This document shows positions 1-8,271 of a stretch of DNA of 64,000 nt, in pieces (positions within the stretch are counted from its first letter, which is position 1; every line of letters starts with the position of its first letter). The notes under the pieces were generated by a model that was not told where the DNA came from, did not search any database, and was given only the letters and a program-made list of their open reading frames with translations. This DNA comes from Chthoniobacterales bacterium (GTDB lineage Bacteria; Verrucomicrobiota; Verrucomicrobiia; Chthoniobacterales; DYNR01): positions 44,323 through 108,322 of the forward strand of contig JAOAAX010000007.1 of assembly GCA_026418675.1 (NCBI GenBank), written 5' to 3'. The position numbers and the translations under genes are program-made.

Positions 1-1907
1 CGGAGGGAATCTGCGCCGTAATCGCGGATAACTTCCTCGGGGTTCACGACGTTCCCACGGCTTTTGGCCATTTTCTGGCCGTCTGGGCCGAGGATGATGC
101 CTTGGTTAACGAGGCGCTGGAAGGGCTCGGGGGTGGAGACGTAGCCAAGGTCGTAAAGGACTTTATGCCAAAAGCGAGCATAGAGGAGGTGGAGGACAGC
201 GTGTTCGGTTCCGCCGACGTAGAGGTCCACACCGCCTGGTTTCCCGCCACCGAGCCAGTAGCGTTCGGCTTCTTGGCCAACGAAGCGGGAGTCGTTGTGT
301 GGATCGCAGAAACGCAAATAATACCAGCAGGAGCCAGCCCATTGCGGCATGGTATTGGTTTCGCGGGAGGCACGCTCACTGTAGCGCACCCATTCCTTGG
401 CTTTGGCGAGGGGCGGTTCGGGTGTGCCAGTGGGGCGAAAATCGTCGAGCTCAGGTGGGAGGACAGGTAGTTCGCTTTCAGGCAATGGACGATGGGATCC
501 GTTTTCCCAGATGATGGGAAAGGGCTCGCCCCAGTAGCGCTGACGGGAGAAAAGCCAATCGCGGAGTTTGTATTGGACAGCGGCACGGCCGAGGCCCTTT
601 TCTTCGAGCCAGCGGGTGATGGTGCGTTTAGCTTCGGCAGTGGAGAGGCCGTCGAGAAAAGAAGAATTGGTGTTGATTCCGTCGCCGGTGTAGCAGCCGG
701 TTGAGGGAGATCCATCGGGCTGCAGGACGACAATTTGGATGGGTAGGTTATGTTTTTTGGCGAACTCGTAGTCACGCTCGTCATGAGCGGGAACGGCCAT
801 GATGGCGCCTGTGCCGTATCCGTAAAGCACGTAGTCGGCGGTCCAGACAGGGATAGGTTGGCCGTTGACAGGATTAATGGCGTAGGTGCCGGTGAAGACG
901 CCTGTTTTTTCGCGATTGAGATCGGTGCGGTCGAGGTCGGACTTTGCCGCGACGGCTGCTTTGTAAGCGCGGATAGCTGGGAGCTGCTCTGGGGTTGCAA
1001 TGGCTTCGGTGAGGGGGTGTTCTGGGGCGAGGACGACGTAAGTTGCGCCAAAGAGGGTATCGGGACGTGTTGTAAAAACTTCAAAAGTGCCTTTGCCATG
1101 TTGAAGCTCGAATCGGACGTAAGCGCCTTCGCTGCGGCCGATCCAGTTGCGCTGGAGGAGCTTTATAGATTCTGGCCAATCTAACCCTTCAAGCTCGTTG
1201 AGGAGGCGTTCGGCATAAGCAGTGATGCGGAGCATCCATTGTCGCATGGGTCGGCGCTCGACGGGATGGCCGCCGACTTCGCTCCGGCCGTCTATGACTT
1301 CTTCGTTGGCAAGCACAGTGCCGAGTGCCGGACACCAATTGACTGGGACTTCGGCAACGTAGGCCAAGCGGACGGAATTTGGGTCGGGACCTTGATAGGT
1401 GGAGATAGGCTCGGCTTTGTTGGTTGCTGGGTTGAACCAGGAATTGTAGAGCTGGAGGAAGATCCACTGGGTCCAGCGGTAGTAGGAGGGGTCGGCAGTG
1501 GAGATTTCGCGCTGCCAGTCGTAGCTGAAGCCGAGCGCCTGGAGCTGTGAGCGGAAGCGAGCGATGTTCTGCGAAGTGGTGATGGCCGGGTGCTGGCCAG
1601 TTTTGATGGCGTATTGCTCGGCGGGGAGTCCGAAAGCATCCCACCCCATCGGGTGGAGGACATTGTAGCCGCGCATTCGGAGGAAGCGAGCAACGATGTC
1701 TGTGGCTGTGTAACCTTCGACATGGCCGACGTGGAGTCCCTGTCCGCTGGGATAGGGGAACATGTCGAGCACATAGCACTTGGGACGAGTCGGGTCGAAA
1801 CCAGGTTCGCCAGGGTTGGGAACGGAGAAAGTTTTTTGCTCGACCCAAAGTTTCTGCCAACGGGGTTCGTAATCCGAGAATGGGAATTGCTTTCGTTGCG
1901 TGAACAT
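1..1907 (-). CDS. leuS: Leucyl-tRNA synthetase, N-terminal part (runs off window)
   Basis: Charges tRNA-Leu with leucine in the cytoplasm. The ORF track shows only shadows here, but one minus-strand frame is open from an ATG (reading MFTQRKQF) to the window edge, about 635 codons. It carries the class I HIGH-type motif in [12 protein letters not shown], a CP1 editing region with the threonine-rich stretch [12 protein letters not shown], and the KMSKS loop as [10 protein letters not shown]. The C-terminal anticodon-binding domain lies outside the window. KMAKS in place of KMSKS is a tolerated variant. It follows xerC on the same strand after about 150 bases with no clear gene. No strong Shine-Dalgarno sequence precedes the ATG. 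Confidence 0.97.
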   Translation of the reverse strand, partial: MFTQRKQFPFSDYEPRWQKLWVEQKTFSVPNPGEPGFDPTRPKCYVLDMFPYPSGQGLHVGHVEGYTATDIVARFLRMRGYNVLHPMGWDAFGLPAEQYAIKTGQHPAITTSQNIARFRSQLQALGFSYDWQREISTADPSYYRWTQWIFLQLYNSWFNPATNKAEPISTYQGPDPNSVRLAYVAEVPVNWCPALGTVLANEEVIDGRSEVGGHPVERRPMRQWMLRITAYAERLLNELEGLDWPESIKLLQRNWIGRSEGAYVRFELQHGKGTFEVFTTRPDTLFGATYVVLAPEHPLTEAIATPEQLPAIRAYKAAVAAKSDLDRTDLNREKTGVFTGTYAINPVNGQPIPVWTADYVLYGYGTGAIMAVPAHDERDYEFAKKHNLPIQIVVLQPDGSPSTGCYTGDGINTNSSFLDGLSTAEAKRTITRWLEEKGLGRAAVQYKLRDWLFSRQRYWGEPFPIIWENGSHRPLPESELPVLPPELDDFRPTGTPEPPLAKAKEWVRYSERASRETNTMPQWAGSCWYYLRFCDPHNDSRFVGQEAERYWLGGGKPGGVDLYVGGTEHAVLHLLYARFWHKVLYDLGYVSTPEPFQRLVNQGIILGPDGQKMAKSRGNVVNPEEVIRDYGADSL

Positions 1908-2055
1908 GACGGAGATGGGAACTTTGTGGAGAAATTGGGCGGGAATTTAGAGAAAGCGCAACAGAAATTTTGCAGTAAAGTGAATGGAGATGGCGGGGAG
2001 TGGGAAGCAGAGCAGGGCGGAGAGAAGGTTAGGTCGAAGGGAGAGGAGGCAAAAG

Positions 2056-2940
2056 TCAGGCGCGAGGGTGAGCTTTTTCGTAAACTTGGCGGATGCGTTC
2101 TGTGGATACGTGGGTGTAAATTTGGGTAGTGGAGAGGCTAGCATGGCCTAAGAGGGTTTGGACACCGCGGAGGTCGGCGCCGGAGTCGAGCATGTGGGTT
2201 GCAAAAGTGTGGCGGAGTTTGTGCGGACTGAGATTGGAAGGTAAATTTTGGAGAGCAGCATATTTTTTTAGCATGACCCAAACGGAGCGGCGAGAGAGGC
2301 GTTTGCGCTGTTTGTTGATGAAAAGAGGGCCTGAATTGATGTTTGCTGCCTGACGGTATTTTTGGATAGCGAGGTTAGCTTCTGGGCCGATCGGGCAAAT
2401 GCGCTGCTTACGGCCTTTGCCAAGGACGCGGACGGTCTCTGTGACGGGATCCACGTCCGTAACATCCAAGCCGACTAGCTCTGCGAGACGGATGCCTGAA
2501 GCATAGAGAAGCTCGATGATTGCGGCGTCGCGCAGAGGCATCCAGGAGGGAGCCTGCTTAGTTTTGGGTTGTGCTACGGGCGCCGAGAGAAGGGTTTCCA
2601 TCTGGCTAAGGGTGAGGAATGATGGCAACTTCTTCGGAATTTTGGGAAGCTGGATGGTGGCAATTGGGCTGGACTTCACAAGCCCGTGCCGAGTGGCATA
2701 GCGGTAAAGGGAGCGATAGGCAGCAAATTTGGAGCGAATGGTAGTTTTTTCTTGACCTTGTTTGGTGAGGTGGAAAAGGAAAGCGCGGAAGTCGTCCTCG
2801 GTTGCTGATTGGAAGGTGAGGTTAGGACGGAAAGAGAGGAATTCCTCGAGGGCGGAGCGATAGTTTCGCAAGGTGTAGGGCGAAGCGTTTCTGTCGCCCT
2901 CGAGGTAACGGAGGAATTGCCGGCAGAGAGAATCGTTCAC
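2056..2940 (-). CDS. xerC: Tyrosine recombinase XerC/XerD family
   Basis: A 294-residue site-specific recombinase of the Xer type, which resolves chromosome dimers at dif. It has an N-terminal SAM-like DNA-binding domain (about residues 1-90) and a C-terminal catalytic domain. All catalytic residues are visible: R151 in ASGIRLAELVG, K175 in LGKGRKQR, H240 and R243 in SPHKLRHTFATH, H266 in LGHASLSTTQ, and nucleophile Y275 in IYTHV. The start is GTG. Full length and linked to housekeeping genes, it is more likely the chromosomal Xer enzyme than a phage integrase. XerC and XerD cannot be separated by eye. No dif-like site is seen directly beside it. Confidence 0.9.
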   Translation of the reverse strand: MNDSLCRQFLRYLEGDRNASPYTLRNYRSALEEFLSFRPNLTFQSATEDDFRAFLFHLTKQGQEKTTIRSKFAAYRSLYRYATRHGLVKSSPIATIQLPKIPKKLPSFLTLSQMETLLSAPVAQPKTKQAPSWMPLRDAAIIELLYASGIRLAELVGLDVTDVDPVTETVRVLGKGRKQRICPIGPEANLAIQKYRQAANINSGPLFINKQRKRLSRRSVWVMLKKYAALQNLPSNLSPHKLRHTFATHMLDSGADLRGVQTLLGHASLSTTQIYTHVSTERIRQVYEKAHPRA

Positions 2941-2991
2941 GCCGTTGAAGCGGATGGAGGGAGGAGGAGCTGCGCGTAGGGGTGCGCAGGT

Positions 2992-4803
2992 TTACTGTTT
3001 GCCCATAGGCTCACCGAGGGGTGGTTGGAGCGTGTCCTCCACTTTGCCAGTTTTTTGAGTTTGTCGCTCGAAGCGGAGGATGGCGGAGCGGGTTTCGACT
3101 CCATCAGGGGAGGTGGCCACGATGGGTATTTCGTAGCGGTTGTTGGGGAAGATAAAATGATAGCGGAAGGTGCCATCGGGGTTGAGCTGAATGGGCCGGC
3201 CTGCGATAATGACCTGTGCACGTGGATCCGTGCCGCCATAAAAGATGACCTCCGCGTTGACATTCATGAAGAATTCGCGAGCGGAGGGAGGGACCTCCCA
3301 GCTTGCCAGGGCAGCACTGGAGATCGCACCCAGCTCTGAGCGTGCCCAACTGGAGAGAGTTTCGGATGTCCAGCTCGAGAGTGTTTCGGCGGACCAGCTT
3401 GAGAGTGTTTCCCGGAACCAACTGGACAGGGTTTCGACGTTCCAGCTTGAGAAGGTTTCGCGGAACCAGCTCGAGAGGACTTCCTGAGTCCAGCTTGATA
3501 TTGCTGCACGGCTCCAAGAGGCGATTTCGGCACCAAGCCAACTCGCGCCGATGGCTTGGCTCCAGCTTGCCAGGGATTGCCAGCTTGAGATTTCTGCGGC
3601 GCCCCAACTCGTTGGGAATTCGCCACGGGCTGCTGCAGCAGCGGTCCAACTGGAGCGTTCGGCAGGAGCCCAACTGGCAGCAAAGAGACTGAACCAGGAA
3701 GCGGCAGCTTGGGCGGCGGAAAATTCGCGCGCAAACTCGAGCGAGGAAAGGGCTGCAGAGGAAAGGGCTGCGGAGGATTCAGCCTGGGCTGCGATTTCAC
3801 CGGGACGTAGGCCCCAGCTTGCAAGCCACTCGCTCGCAGCGGCATGGCGGACCGCCTGCGACCAGCTCAGGAGGGATTCGGTCCAACTGCTCAGGACTTC
3901 CGAGCTGAGAGCCTGGGAGCTGAGGGTTTCGGAGCTGAGTGTCTGGAATTGGACAATGCCACTGAAGAGGCTGGACTCAGCTGCAGCCTTTTGGAAACGG
4001 GCAAGGAGCTCACTGGCGCTTTCGCTGGAGGCAACTTCGGCGAGGCGAGCAGTGATGGCTGAAGAGAGGGACGCAGATTCGAGGGAGCCAGAAAGCAGCG
4101 CAAGGAGGAGCTGGTCGCCGAGCAAAGCTTTGAGAAGCGCCATGGCTTGCTCGTTGGCTTGGAGACCGGGAATCGGCCCGCCGTTTTTTGCGGCAGCATG
4201 CCGGGCTTGAAGATCGGCGAGGTGGCGCATGAGCTCGGGATGGTGCCGCATGCGCGGAGGTAAGCTGGCAAGAATGGCCGAGAAAGCGGCATCCAAGGGC
4301 AAAGTGGCAAAGGAGAAGGAATCGTCGGGCGAAATTTCCGTCCGCGGCGTGGTGGCGGTTCCCGAAACTGCGAGGGAGTGCCATTTGCCTGAGCGGTAAT
4401 AGCCGATTTCGACTTGGTAGGTGCTGCCGGATTTGCTGACGGGAATATACCAGTTGCGGGCCTCAAACGGGACTTCAAACTCCAGTTCGGTTTGTTTTTG
4501 GTTTTGTTCGAGGCGGTAACAGCGGATGACAGCTGGGCCACCGGGGTGGGCGGTTACGTCCAAGTCCCAATAAGTGAAGAGGCGATGTGGGTCTTGAGCA
4601 ACGAGATAGACAGAAACTTCACCATACGTGCGGGGGAGCTCACCAATCTCTGCTCCTGGCTGTGAGACTGCCGGCACCTGAAGACCGGTCGGTATGGCAT
4701 ACTTGCCGATGAATTCCTCTTGTTCTGCACCTTCTAGAATAGGCTCCACACTGATTTGGAAGCCACCAGGCGCAGCCGATGTGTTTTGATTTTTTTCTCC
4801 CAT
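2992..4803 (-). CDS. DUF4912 protein with tandem SSW octapeptide repeats
   Basis: About 603 residues, function unknown. Residues about 40-160 form a DUF4912 domain (YGEVSVYLVAQDPHRLFTYW). A further beta-rich segment near the C-terminus (residues about 505-590, with RYHFIFPNNRYEIP) looks like a second half of the family fold. Between them lies a Ser/Trp/Ala-rich region whose core is an 8-residue repeat of the form ETLSSWxx. No signal peptide or membrane segment is seen, so a cytoplasmic location is likely. The ORF track starts at a TTG; I prefer the ATG seven codons later (MGEKNQNT), which has GGAG seven bases upstream. It sits between xerC and a phosphopantetheinyl transferase. Confidence 0.8.
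   Translation of the reverse strand: MGEKNQNTSAAPGGFQISVEPILEGAEQEEFIGKYAIPTGLQVPAVSQPGAEIGELPRTYGEVSVYLVAQDPHRLFTYWDLDVTAHPGGPAVIRCYRLEQNQKQTELEFEVPFEARNWYIPVSKSGSTYQVEIGYYRSGKWHSLAVSGTATTPRTEISPDDSFSFATLPLDAAFSAILASLPPRMRHHPELMRHLADLQARHAAAKNGGPIPGLQANEQAMALLKALLGDQLLLALLSGSLESASLSSAITARLAEVASSESASELLARFQKAAAESSLFSGIVQFQTLSSETLSSQALSSEVLSSWTESLLSWSQAVRHAAASEWLASWGLRPGEIAAQAESSAALSSAALSSLEFAREFSAAQAAASWFSLFAASWAPAERSSWTAAAAARGEFPTSWGAAEISSWQSLASWSQAIGASWLGAEIASWSRAAISSWTQEVLSSWFRETFSSWNVETLSSWFRETLSSWSAETLSSWTSETLSSWARSELGAISSAALASWEVPPSAREFFMNVNAEVIFYGGTDPRAQVIIAGRPIQLNPDGTFRYHFIFPNNRYEIPIVATSPDGVETRSAILRFERQTQKTGKVEDTLQPPLGEPMGKQ
3335..3960 (-). repeat. 24-bp coding repeat encoding (E-T-L-S-S-W-x-x)n
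   Basis: In-frame tandem repeat inside the DUF4912 gene. The best units lie at the 3' end of the block, where ETLSSWFR, ETFSSWNV, ETLSSWFR, ETLSSWSA, ETLSSWTS and ETLSSWAR follow one another without gaps. Towards the 5' side the units degenerate to Ala/Ser-rich variants that keep the SW pair at 8- to 15-residue spacing. The DNA repeats (agcttgagagtgtttc-like) are imperfect, which suggests selection on the peptide rather than very recent expansion. Confidence 0.85.
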
Positions 4804-4911
4804 AGTTTTTCTCCAATTCTCCAAAAGGGAAAGCTACAATTCAGAATTAATCTGCAAAGCTTTTTTTTCACAGGATACAGGAGGGTAAAATAATGGATGT
4901 TGGGGCCGAAA

Positions 4912-5499
4912 TTATGGGAAAGGAGAAAAGATGATTTGTTTATCGGGAAATAAAGATAAAGGGGAATAAGCGGCAAAACAGGCGAGGAAGTTGTTGTTGA
5001 GGAGTGCGTGTTGGAGGTGGATCGTTGTATTGTGGAGGAGTGCGGTAGGGGAGTTAGGATTGTCGAGAAGGATTTGGCAATTGCAGAGGCCGCCGTGGTA
5101 GATGCCATGACCGTCGAGTTTGAGGGCTGCTTCTTTGGCGGTCCAGAGGTAGAGGAAGCGGAGAGAGCGATCTGGAGGTGGTGCGGAGAAGAGCCACTTT
5201 TTTTCGGTTTCGAAGAACCAGCGGTTAGCGATTTTTTCGGCGGAGATTTTGCGTGAGGTAGGCTCAAGATCAGCACCGACTGGCTGAGCTGCGAATGCGG
5301 CGAGGGAGTAACCTAAGGAGGTGGAGACGTTAAAGTGATAGTTAGGAGCATTGAGGAAAATAGGTTTTCCGTTGGGGAGGCGGGTGATTTGGGCGTTGGG
5401 GTAACCGTTTTTTTGGGCTTCGCGGAGGCAGAGTGTCTGCCAGTCGTTGGATGGCCAGAGGAAGATTTCGACACGGAGTTTCTGAGGTGACGTGGTCAA
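4912..5499 (-). CDS. 4'-phosphopantetheinyl transferase, Sfp type
   Basis: Transfers the phosphopantetheine arm of coenzyme A to a serine of a carrier protein. The 195-residue length fits a compact Sfp/AcpT-like enzyme. Diagnostic motifs are the Mg-binding GADLEP and the later WTAKEAALKLDG, which corresponds to the WxxKEAxxK signature. No ATG is present in frame upstream of the motifs, and an in-frame TAA lies two codons before the chosen TTG, so the start is TTG. No carrier protein or synthase gene is nearby, so the substrate (fatty-acid ACP or a secondary-metabolite carrier) cannot be inferred from context. Confidence 0.85.
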   Translation of the reverse strand: MTTSPQKLRVEIFLWPSNDWQTLCLREAQKNGYPNAQITRLPNGKPIFLNAPNYHFNVSTSLGYSLAAFAAQPVGADLEPTSRKISAEKIANRWFFETEKKWLFSAPPPDRSLRFLYLWTAKEAALKLDGHGIYHGGLCNCQILLDNPNSPTALLHNTTIHLQHALLNNNFLACFAAYSPLSLFPDKQIIFSPFP

Positions 5500-5568
5500 G
5501 AATTAGGAAGGAGTTTCGGCTTTGGAAGGTTTTCCGTGGGGATGTTGTTTGCGGAGGAGTTTTTGGGA

Positions 5569-6333
5569 TTAGTTGAGGAGTGAAGGGGCGATAATAGCTG
5601 CTGCGGCAGCGGCAATGGTTTGCTGGAGGTGAGGGGGGGCGTCGCGGGAGATGTAAACGGTTGTTGCGGTTGGGGAGAGGTCGAGAGCACCGAGGATGCG
5701 GTAGCCATGACGAATTTGTAAGTAATGTCCATTCGGCGGTTGTGGGAAGGAGGAAAAGGAAGAGAAAGAGGAGACATGAACGATGCGCAGGGTTTGCCAG
5801 GAGTAGGAGATTTGCCCCCAATCGGTGGGAGAGGAACGACCACCGGGGACAAATTCAACGGAGCAGAGTTTGCCACCTGCCCAGAATTGGGCGCGTAGGC
5901 CCGGGCGAAGGTTTAACCAGCCCCGGCCGGTGACGTAATCGGGAGTTGGGTCGTAACAAAACGGATCATAGGAATCCCAGACAACTCCCTCCCATTGGCC
6001 GTAGAGGGAGCCGAGGTATCCATAAACGATAGTAGAGGGAAGGGTAGGGGATTCGAGGACAAACTGAAAGGAACGAGTTGAAAAGTTTTTTTGTGGCCAA
6101 GGAGTTTCGGAAGAGGAACTTAAGCCAGACGCGCGCCAAGGGCCAAAGGAGAAGGTTGTGATTGGTTTGGAGCGATTGAACTGAACTTGCCAAGCATCGA
6201 AATTTACGTCTTCGGCAGAATGGAGGGAGAATTGGATGAAGGTTTCGCAGCCATTCAACATAAAGAGGATAAAGATAGCGAAAAACGTGGGGAGAATTTT
6301 TGAGGGAGCAGGGGATGGAGGGGATTTTTTCAT
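5569..6333 (-). CDS. Hypothetical lipoprotein
   Basis: Function not recognised. The tracked ORF begins 35 codons further upstream inside ftsY, but the ATG giving MKKSPPSPAPSK followed by a hydrophobic stretch and the lipobox-like LNGC makes a convincing type II signal peptide, so I start there (about 254 residues). The mature part is rich in aromatic residues, serine and proline, with no known motif that I can see. The C-terminal part (GALDLSPTATTVYISRDAPP) recalls a short beta-sheet protein. It lies directly downstream of ftsY and may be co-transcribed with it. Outer-membrane or periplasmic attachment is inferred from the signal only. Confidence 0.6.
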   Translation of the reverse strand: MKKSPPSPAPSKILPTFFAIFILFMLNGCETFIQFSLHSAEDVNFDAWQVQFNRSKPITTFSFGPWRASGLSSSSETPWPQKNFSTRSFQFVLESPTLPSTIVYGYLGSLYGQWEGVVWDSYDPFCYDPTPDYVTGRGWLNLRPGLRAQFWAGGKLCSVEFVPGGRSSPTDWGQISYSWQTLRIVHVSSFSSFSSFPQPPNGHYLQIRHGYRILGALDLSPTATTVYISRDAPPHLQQTIAAAAAAIIAPSLLN

Positions 6334-6358
6334 AGGAGAAAAACATTTATTGGAGGGA

Positions 6359-7222
6359 CTAAGCAGGGGTAAGTTCGAGAAGGGAATTGGCGTAGTTTTC
6401 TGGGTCGAAAGGGTGGAGGGATTCGAGGTTTTCGCCATTTGCGATGAAGCGAGTGGGGATGCCGAGCTCGTGCCGGATGGCTGCGGCGGCGCCGCCTTTT
6501 CCGCTTCCGTCCATTTTTGTTAAGATGACGCCAGTTAGGCCAACAGCTTCGTGAAATTCCTTGGCTTGGGAGAGACAGTTGGAGCCAGTGGTAGCGTCAA
6601 CGACGATCCATTTTTCGTCCGGCAAGTCGGGGCCGTGTTTGGCGAGGGTTCGGGCGATTTTTGCGACTTCGCGCATGAGGTTTTGTCGGGTGTGGAGACG
6701 ACCTGCCGTATCGCATAGGAGGAAGTCAACGTCTCTGCTGCGAGCGGCTTGATAGGCATCGTAACAAAGGGCGGCAGGATCGGATTGGTATTGGCTGCGA
6801 ATAACGGGAACGCCAATTTTTTCGGCCCAGAGGGAGAGTTGCTCGATAGCAGCAGCGCGAAATGTATCGGCAGCGGCAAGGAGGACGGAGTGGCCAGCTT
6901 TTTTAAGGCGGTGAGCAAGTTTGGCAATGGTTGTGGTTTTGCCTGTGCCATTGACGCCGACGAAGAGGATGGTGCGTGGGCGGTCAGGATGGGGAGTGAG
7001 AGGGGGAGGGGAAGGATAGAAGAGGGAAACGATCTCTTCCCGAAGGAATTGGAGAGCGGATTGCTCGTCTCGGCAGCGGTTGGATTGTTTCAATTTGTTG
7101 ACAAACTGCTCAGAAAAGCGGACACCGAGGTCAGCAAGGATAAGGATTTCGAGGATTTCGTCCCAATCAAGGGAGTTGGAGCGTAATCGGGAAAAGAGTG
7201 ATTTGAGGATACCGAGAGGCAT
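6359..7222 (-). CDS. ftsY: Signal recognition particle receptor FtsY
   Basis: GTPase that docks the SRP-ribosome complex at the inner membrane for co-translational membrane-protein insertion. At 287 residues it is the short form: an N domain (about 1-75) and a G domain, without the acidic A domain of the E. coli protein. G motifs are clear: GVNGTGKTTT (P-loop), DTFRAAAIEQL, the DTAGRLHT switch, and TKMDGSGKGG. The family-typical DATTGQNA is DATTGSNC here. It lies in the run cimA-ribH-nusB-ftsY with 23 bases to nusB. No purine-rich ribosome binding site is visible before the ATG. Confidence 0.95.
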   Translation of the reverse strand: MPLGILKSLFSRLRSNSLDWDEILEILILADLGVRFSEQFVNKLKQSNRCRDEQSALQFLREEIVSLFYPSPPPLTPHPDRPRTILFVGVNGTGKTTTIAKLAHRLKKAGHSVLLAAADTFRAAAIEQLSLWAEKIGVPVIRSQYQSDPAALCYDAYQAARSRDVDFLLCDTAGRLHTRQNLMREVAKIARTLAKHGPDLPDEKWIVVDATTGSNCLSQAKEFHEAVGLTGVILTKMDGSGKGGAAAAIRHELGIPTRFIANGENLESLHPFDPENYANSLLELTPA

Positions 7223-7245
7223 TATTTACGGAGGTGAAGGGTGAA

Positions 7246-7719
7246 TCAGGAAGGGTGGGATTCGTCCGTAGGGATGAGGATATGGGAAGATGATTGTTCG
7301 GATGGGATTGTCTGGGAAACGATGCTTTTGCGGCAGCAGTCGAGGATGCCATTGACGAAACGGGCAGATTCGTTGGTTCCGTATTTTTTGGCGATTTCGA
7401 TGGCTTCGTTTATAGCGACCGCTGGAGGTATTTCCGGATTGGCCAGTAATTCGTAGATAGCGACACGTAGGATGTTGCGATCAACGGGAGCGATTCGGTT
7501 GAGTTGGTAATTGTGGCAGCAATTTTGGATGAGCGAATCAATTTTATCTTGGATTTTGACGACACCTTCGATGAGCTGTTTGCAGAAGGAACGAGCACTT
7601 GGGCTTGTATTGCGGATTTTGAAGAAAGCCTGGAGTGCGTCTGGATCGTCAGCACCGCCGAGGTCACGGAGGAAGAGGAATTGCATGGCGGATTCGCGGC
7701 CTTCGCGACGAGCACCCAT
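7246..7719 (-). CDS. nusB: Transcription antitermination factor NusB
   Basis: All-helical RNA-binding protein that, with NusE (ribosomal protein S10), joins the antitermination complex on rRNA boxA. The 157 residues begin with the family-typical MGARREGRESAMQFLF. The conserved C-terminal half is present: IAPVDRNILRVAIYEL, then PPAVAINEAIEIAKKYG and SARFVNGILD. A roughly 15-residue polar tail after the domain is extra. It starts nine bases after the ribH stop, so translation is probably coupled with lumazine synthase, the usual ribH-nusB pairing. Confidence 0.95.
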   Translation of the reverse strand: MGARREGRESAMQFLFLRDLGGADDPDALQAFFKIRNTSPSARSFCKQLIEGVVKIQDKIDSLIQNCCHNYQLNRIAPVDRNILRVAIYELLANPEIPPAVAINEAIEIAKKYGTNESARFVNGILDCCRKSIVSQTIPSEQSSSHILIPTDESHPS

Positions 7720-7728
7720 AAGTGGAGT

Positions 7729-8238
7729 TTATTCAGGCGTGATGGGTTTAATAGGAGTGCGTGGGGGGCGGATTTCCTCGAGAATACGGACGGAGTTGAC
7801 GGCTGCACGGGCGGCCTCGATTCCACGGTTGAATTGAGGATCGAGACAGCGGAGTTGAGCTTGTTGGGGATTGTCGAGGAGGAGGACTTCGTGAATTATG
7901 GGAGTTTTGTAATCGAGGGAAAGGCGCATAAGTGCGTCGGTGACGGCACGAGCTATGAGATCGGCATGAGCGGTTTCACCTCGTAAGATAACACCCAGAG
8001 CGATTAAGGCATCGAATTTTTCCCTTTCGAGGAGGGCTTGAGCGACGACGGGAATTTCGAAGGAGCCGGAAGCGAGCGCACGGACAATTTTTGCAGTTGG
8101 TTCGATGGCGTGGATTTCGTTGCTTGCAGCTTCGGCCATAGGGACGACGAATTCGTCGTTGTAGATGCTCTCGACGATGGCGTAGCGATGGGAAGTTTTT
8201 GAGCTGAGCCGCGGTCTTTCTGGGATTTGGGTTGCCAT
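7729..8238 (-). CDS. ribH: 6,7-dimethyl-8-ribityllumazine synthase
   Basis: Penultimate enzyme of riboflavin synthesis. It condenses 5-amino-6-ribitylaminouracil with 3,4-dihydroxy-2-butanone 4-phosphate in the cytoplasm and usually forms icosahedral or pentameric shells. Motifs are ASGSFEIPVVAQ, the phosphate loop ALGVILRGETAHADLIA, and HEVLLLDN with the active-site region. The 169 residues fit the family, with short extensions at each end. It lies between cimA and nusB on the same strand. No FMN riboswitch-like leader is seen in the 33-base gap to cimA, so it is probably transcribed from further upstream. Confidence 0.95.
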   Translation of the reverse strand: MATQIPERPRLSSKTSHRYAIVESIYNDEFVVPMAEAASNEIHAIEPTAKIVRALASGSFEIPVVAQALLEREKFDALIALGVILRGETAHADLIARAVTDALMRLSLDYKTPIIHEVLLLDNPQQAQLRCLDPQFNRGIEAARAAVNSVRILEEIRPPRTPIKPITPE

Positions 8239-8271
8239 TGCGGATAAAAGTATCCGGAAAAAGAGGAGGAA

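Noticed and set aside
1-1907. KMAKS instead of KMSKS in leucyl-tRNA synthetase as a sign of a non-canonical enzyme
   Set aside because: Small substitutions in this loop are common and the rest of the protein is typical.
3335-3960. Regular 24-bp repeats looking like a CRISPR or minisatellite
   Set aside because: Units are contiguous, in frame and imperfect, without spacers; they encode the SSW peptide repeat.
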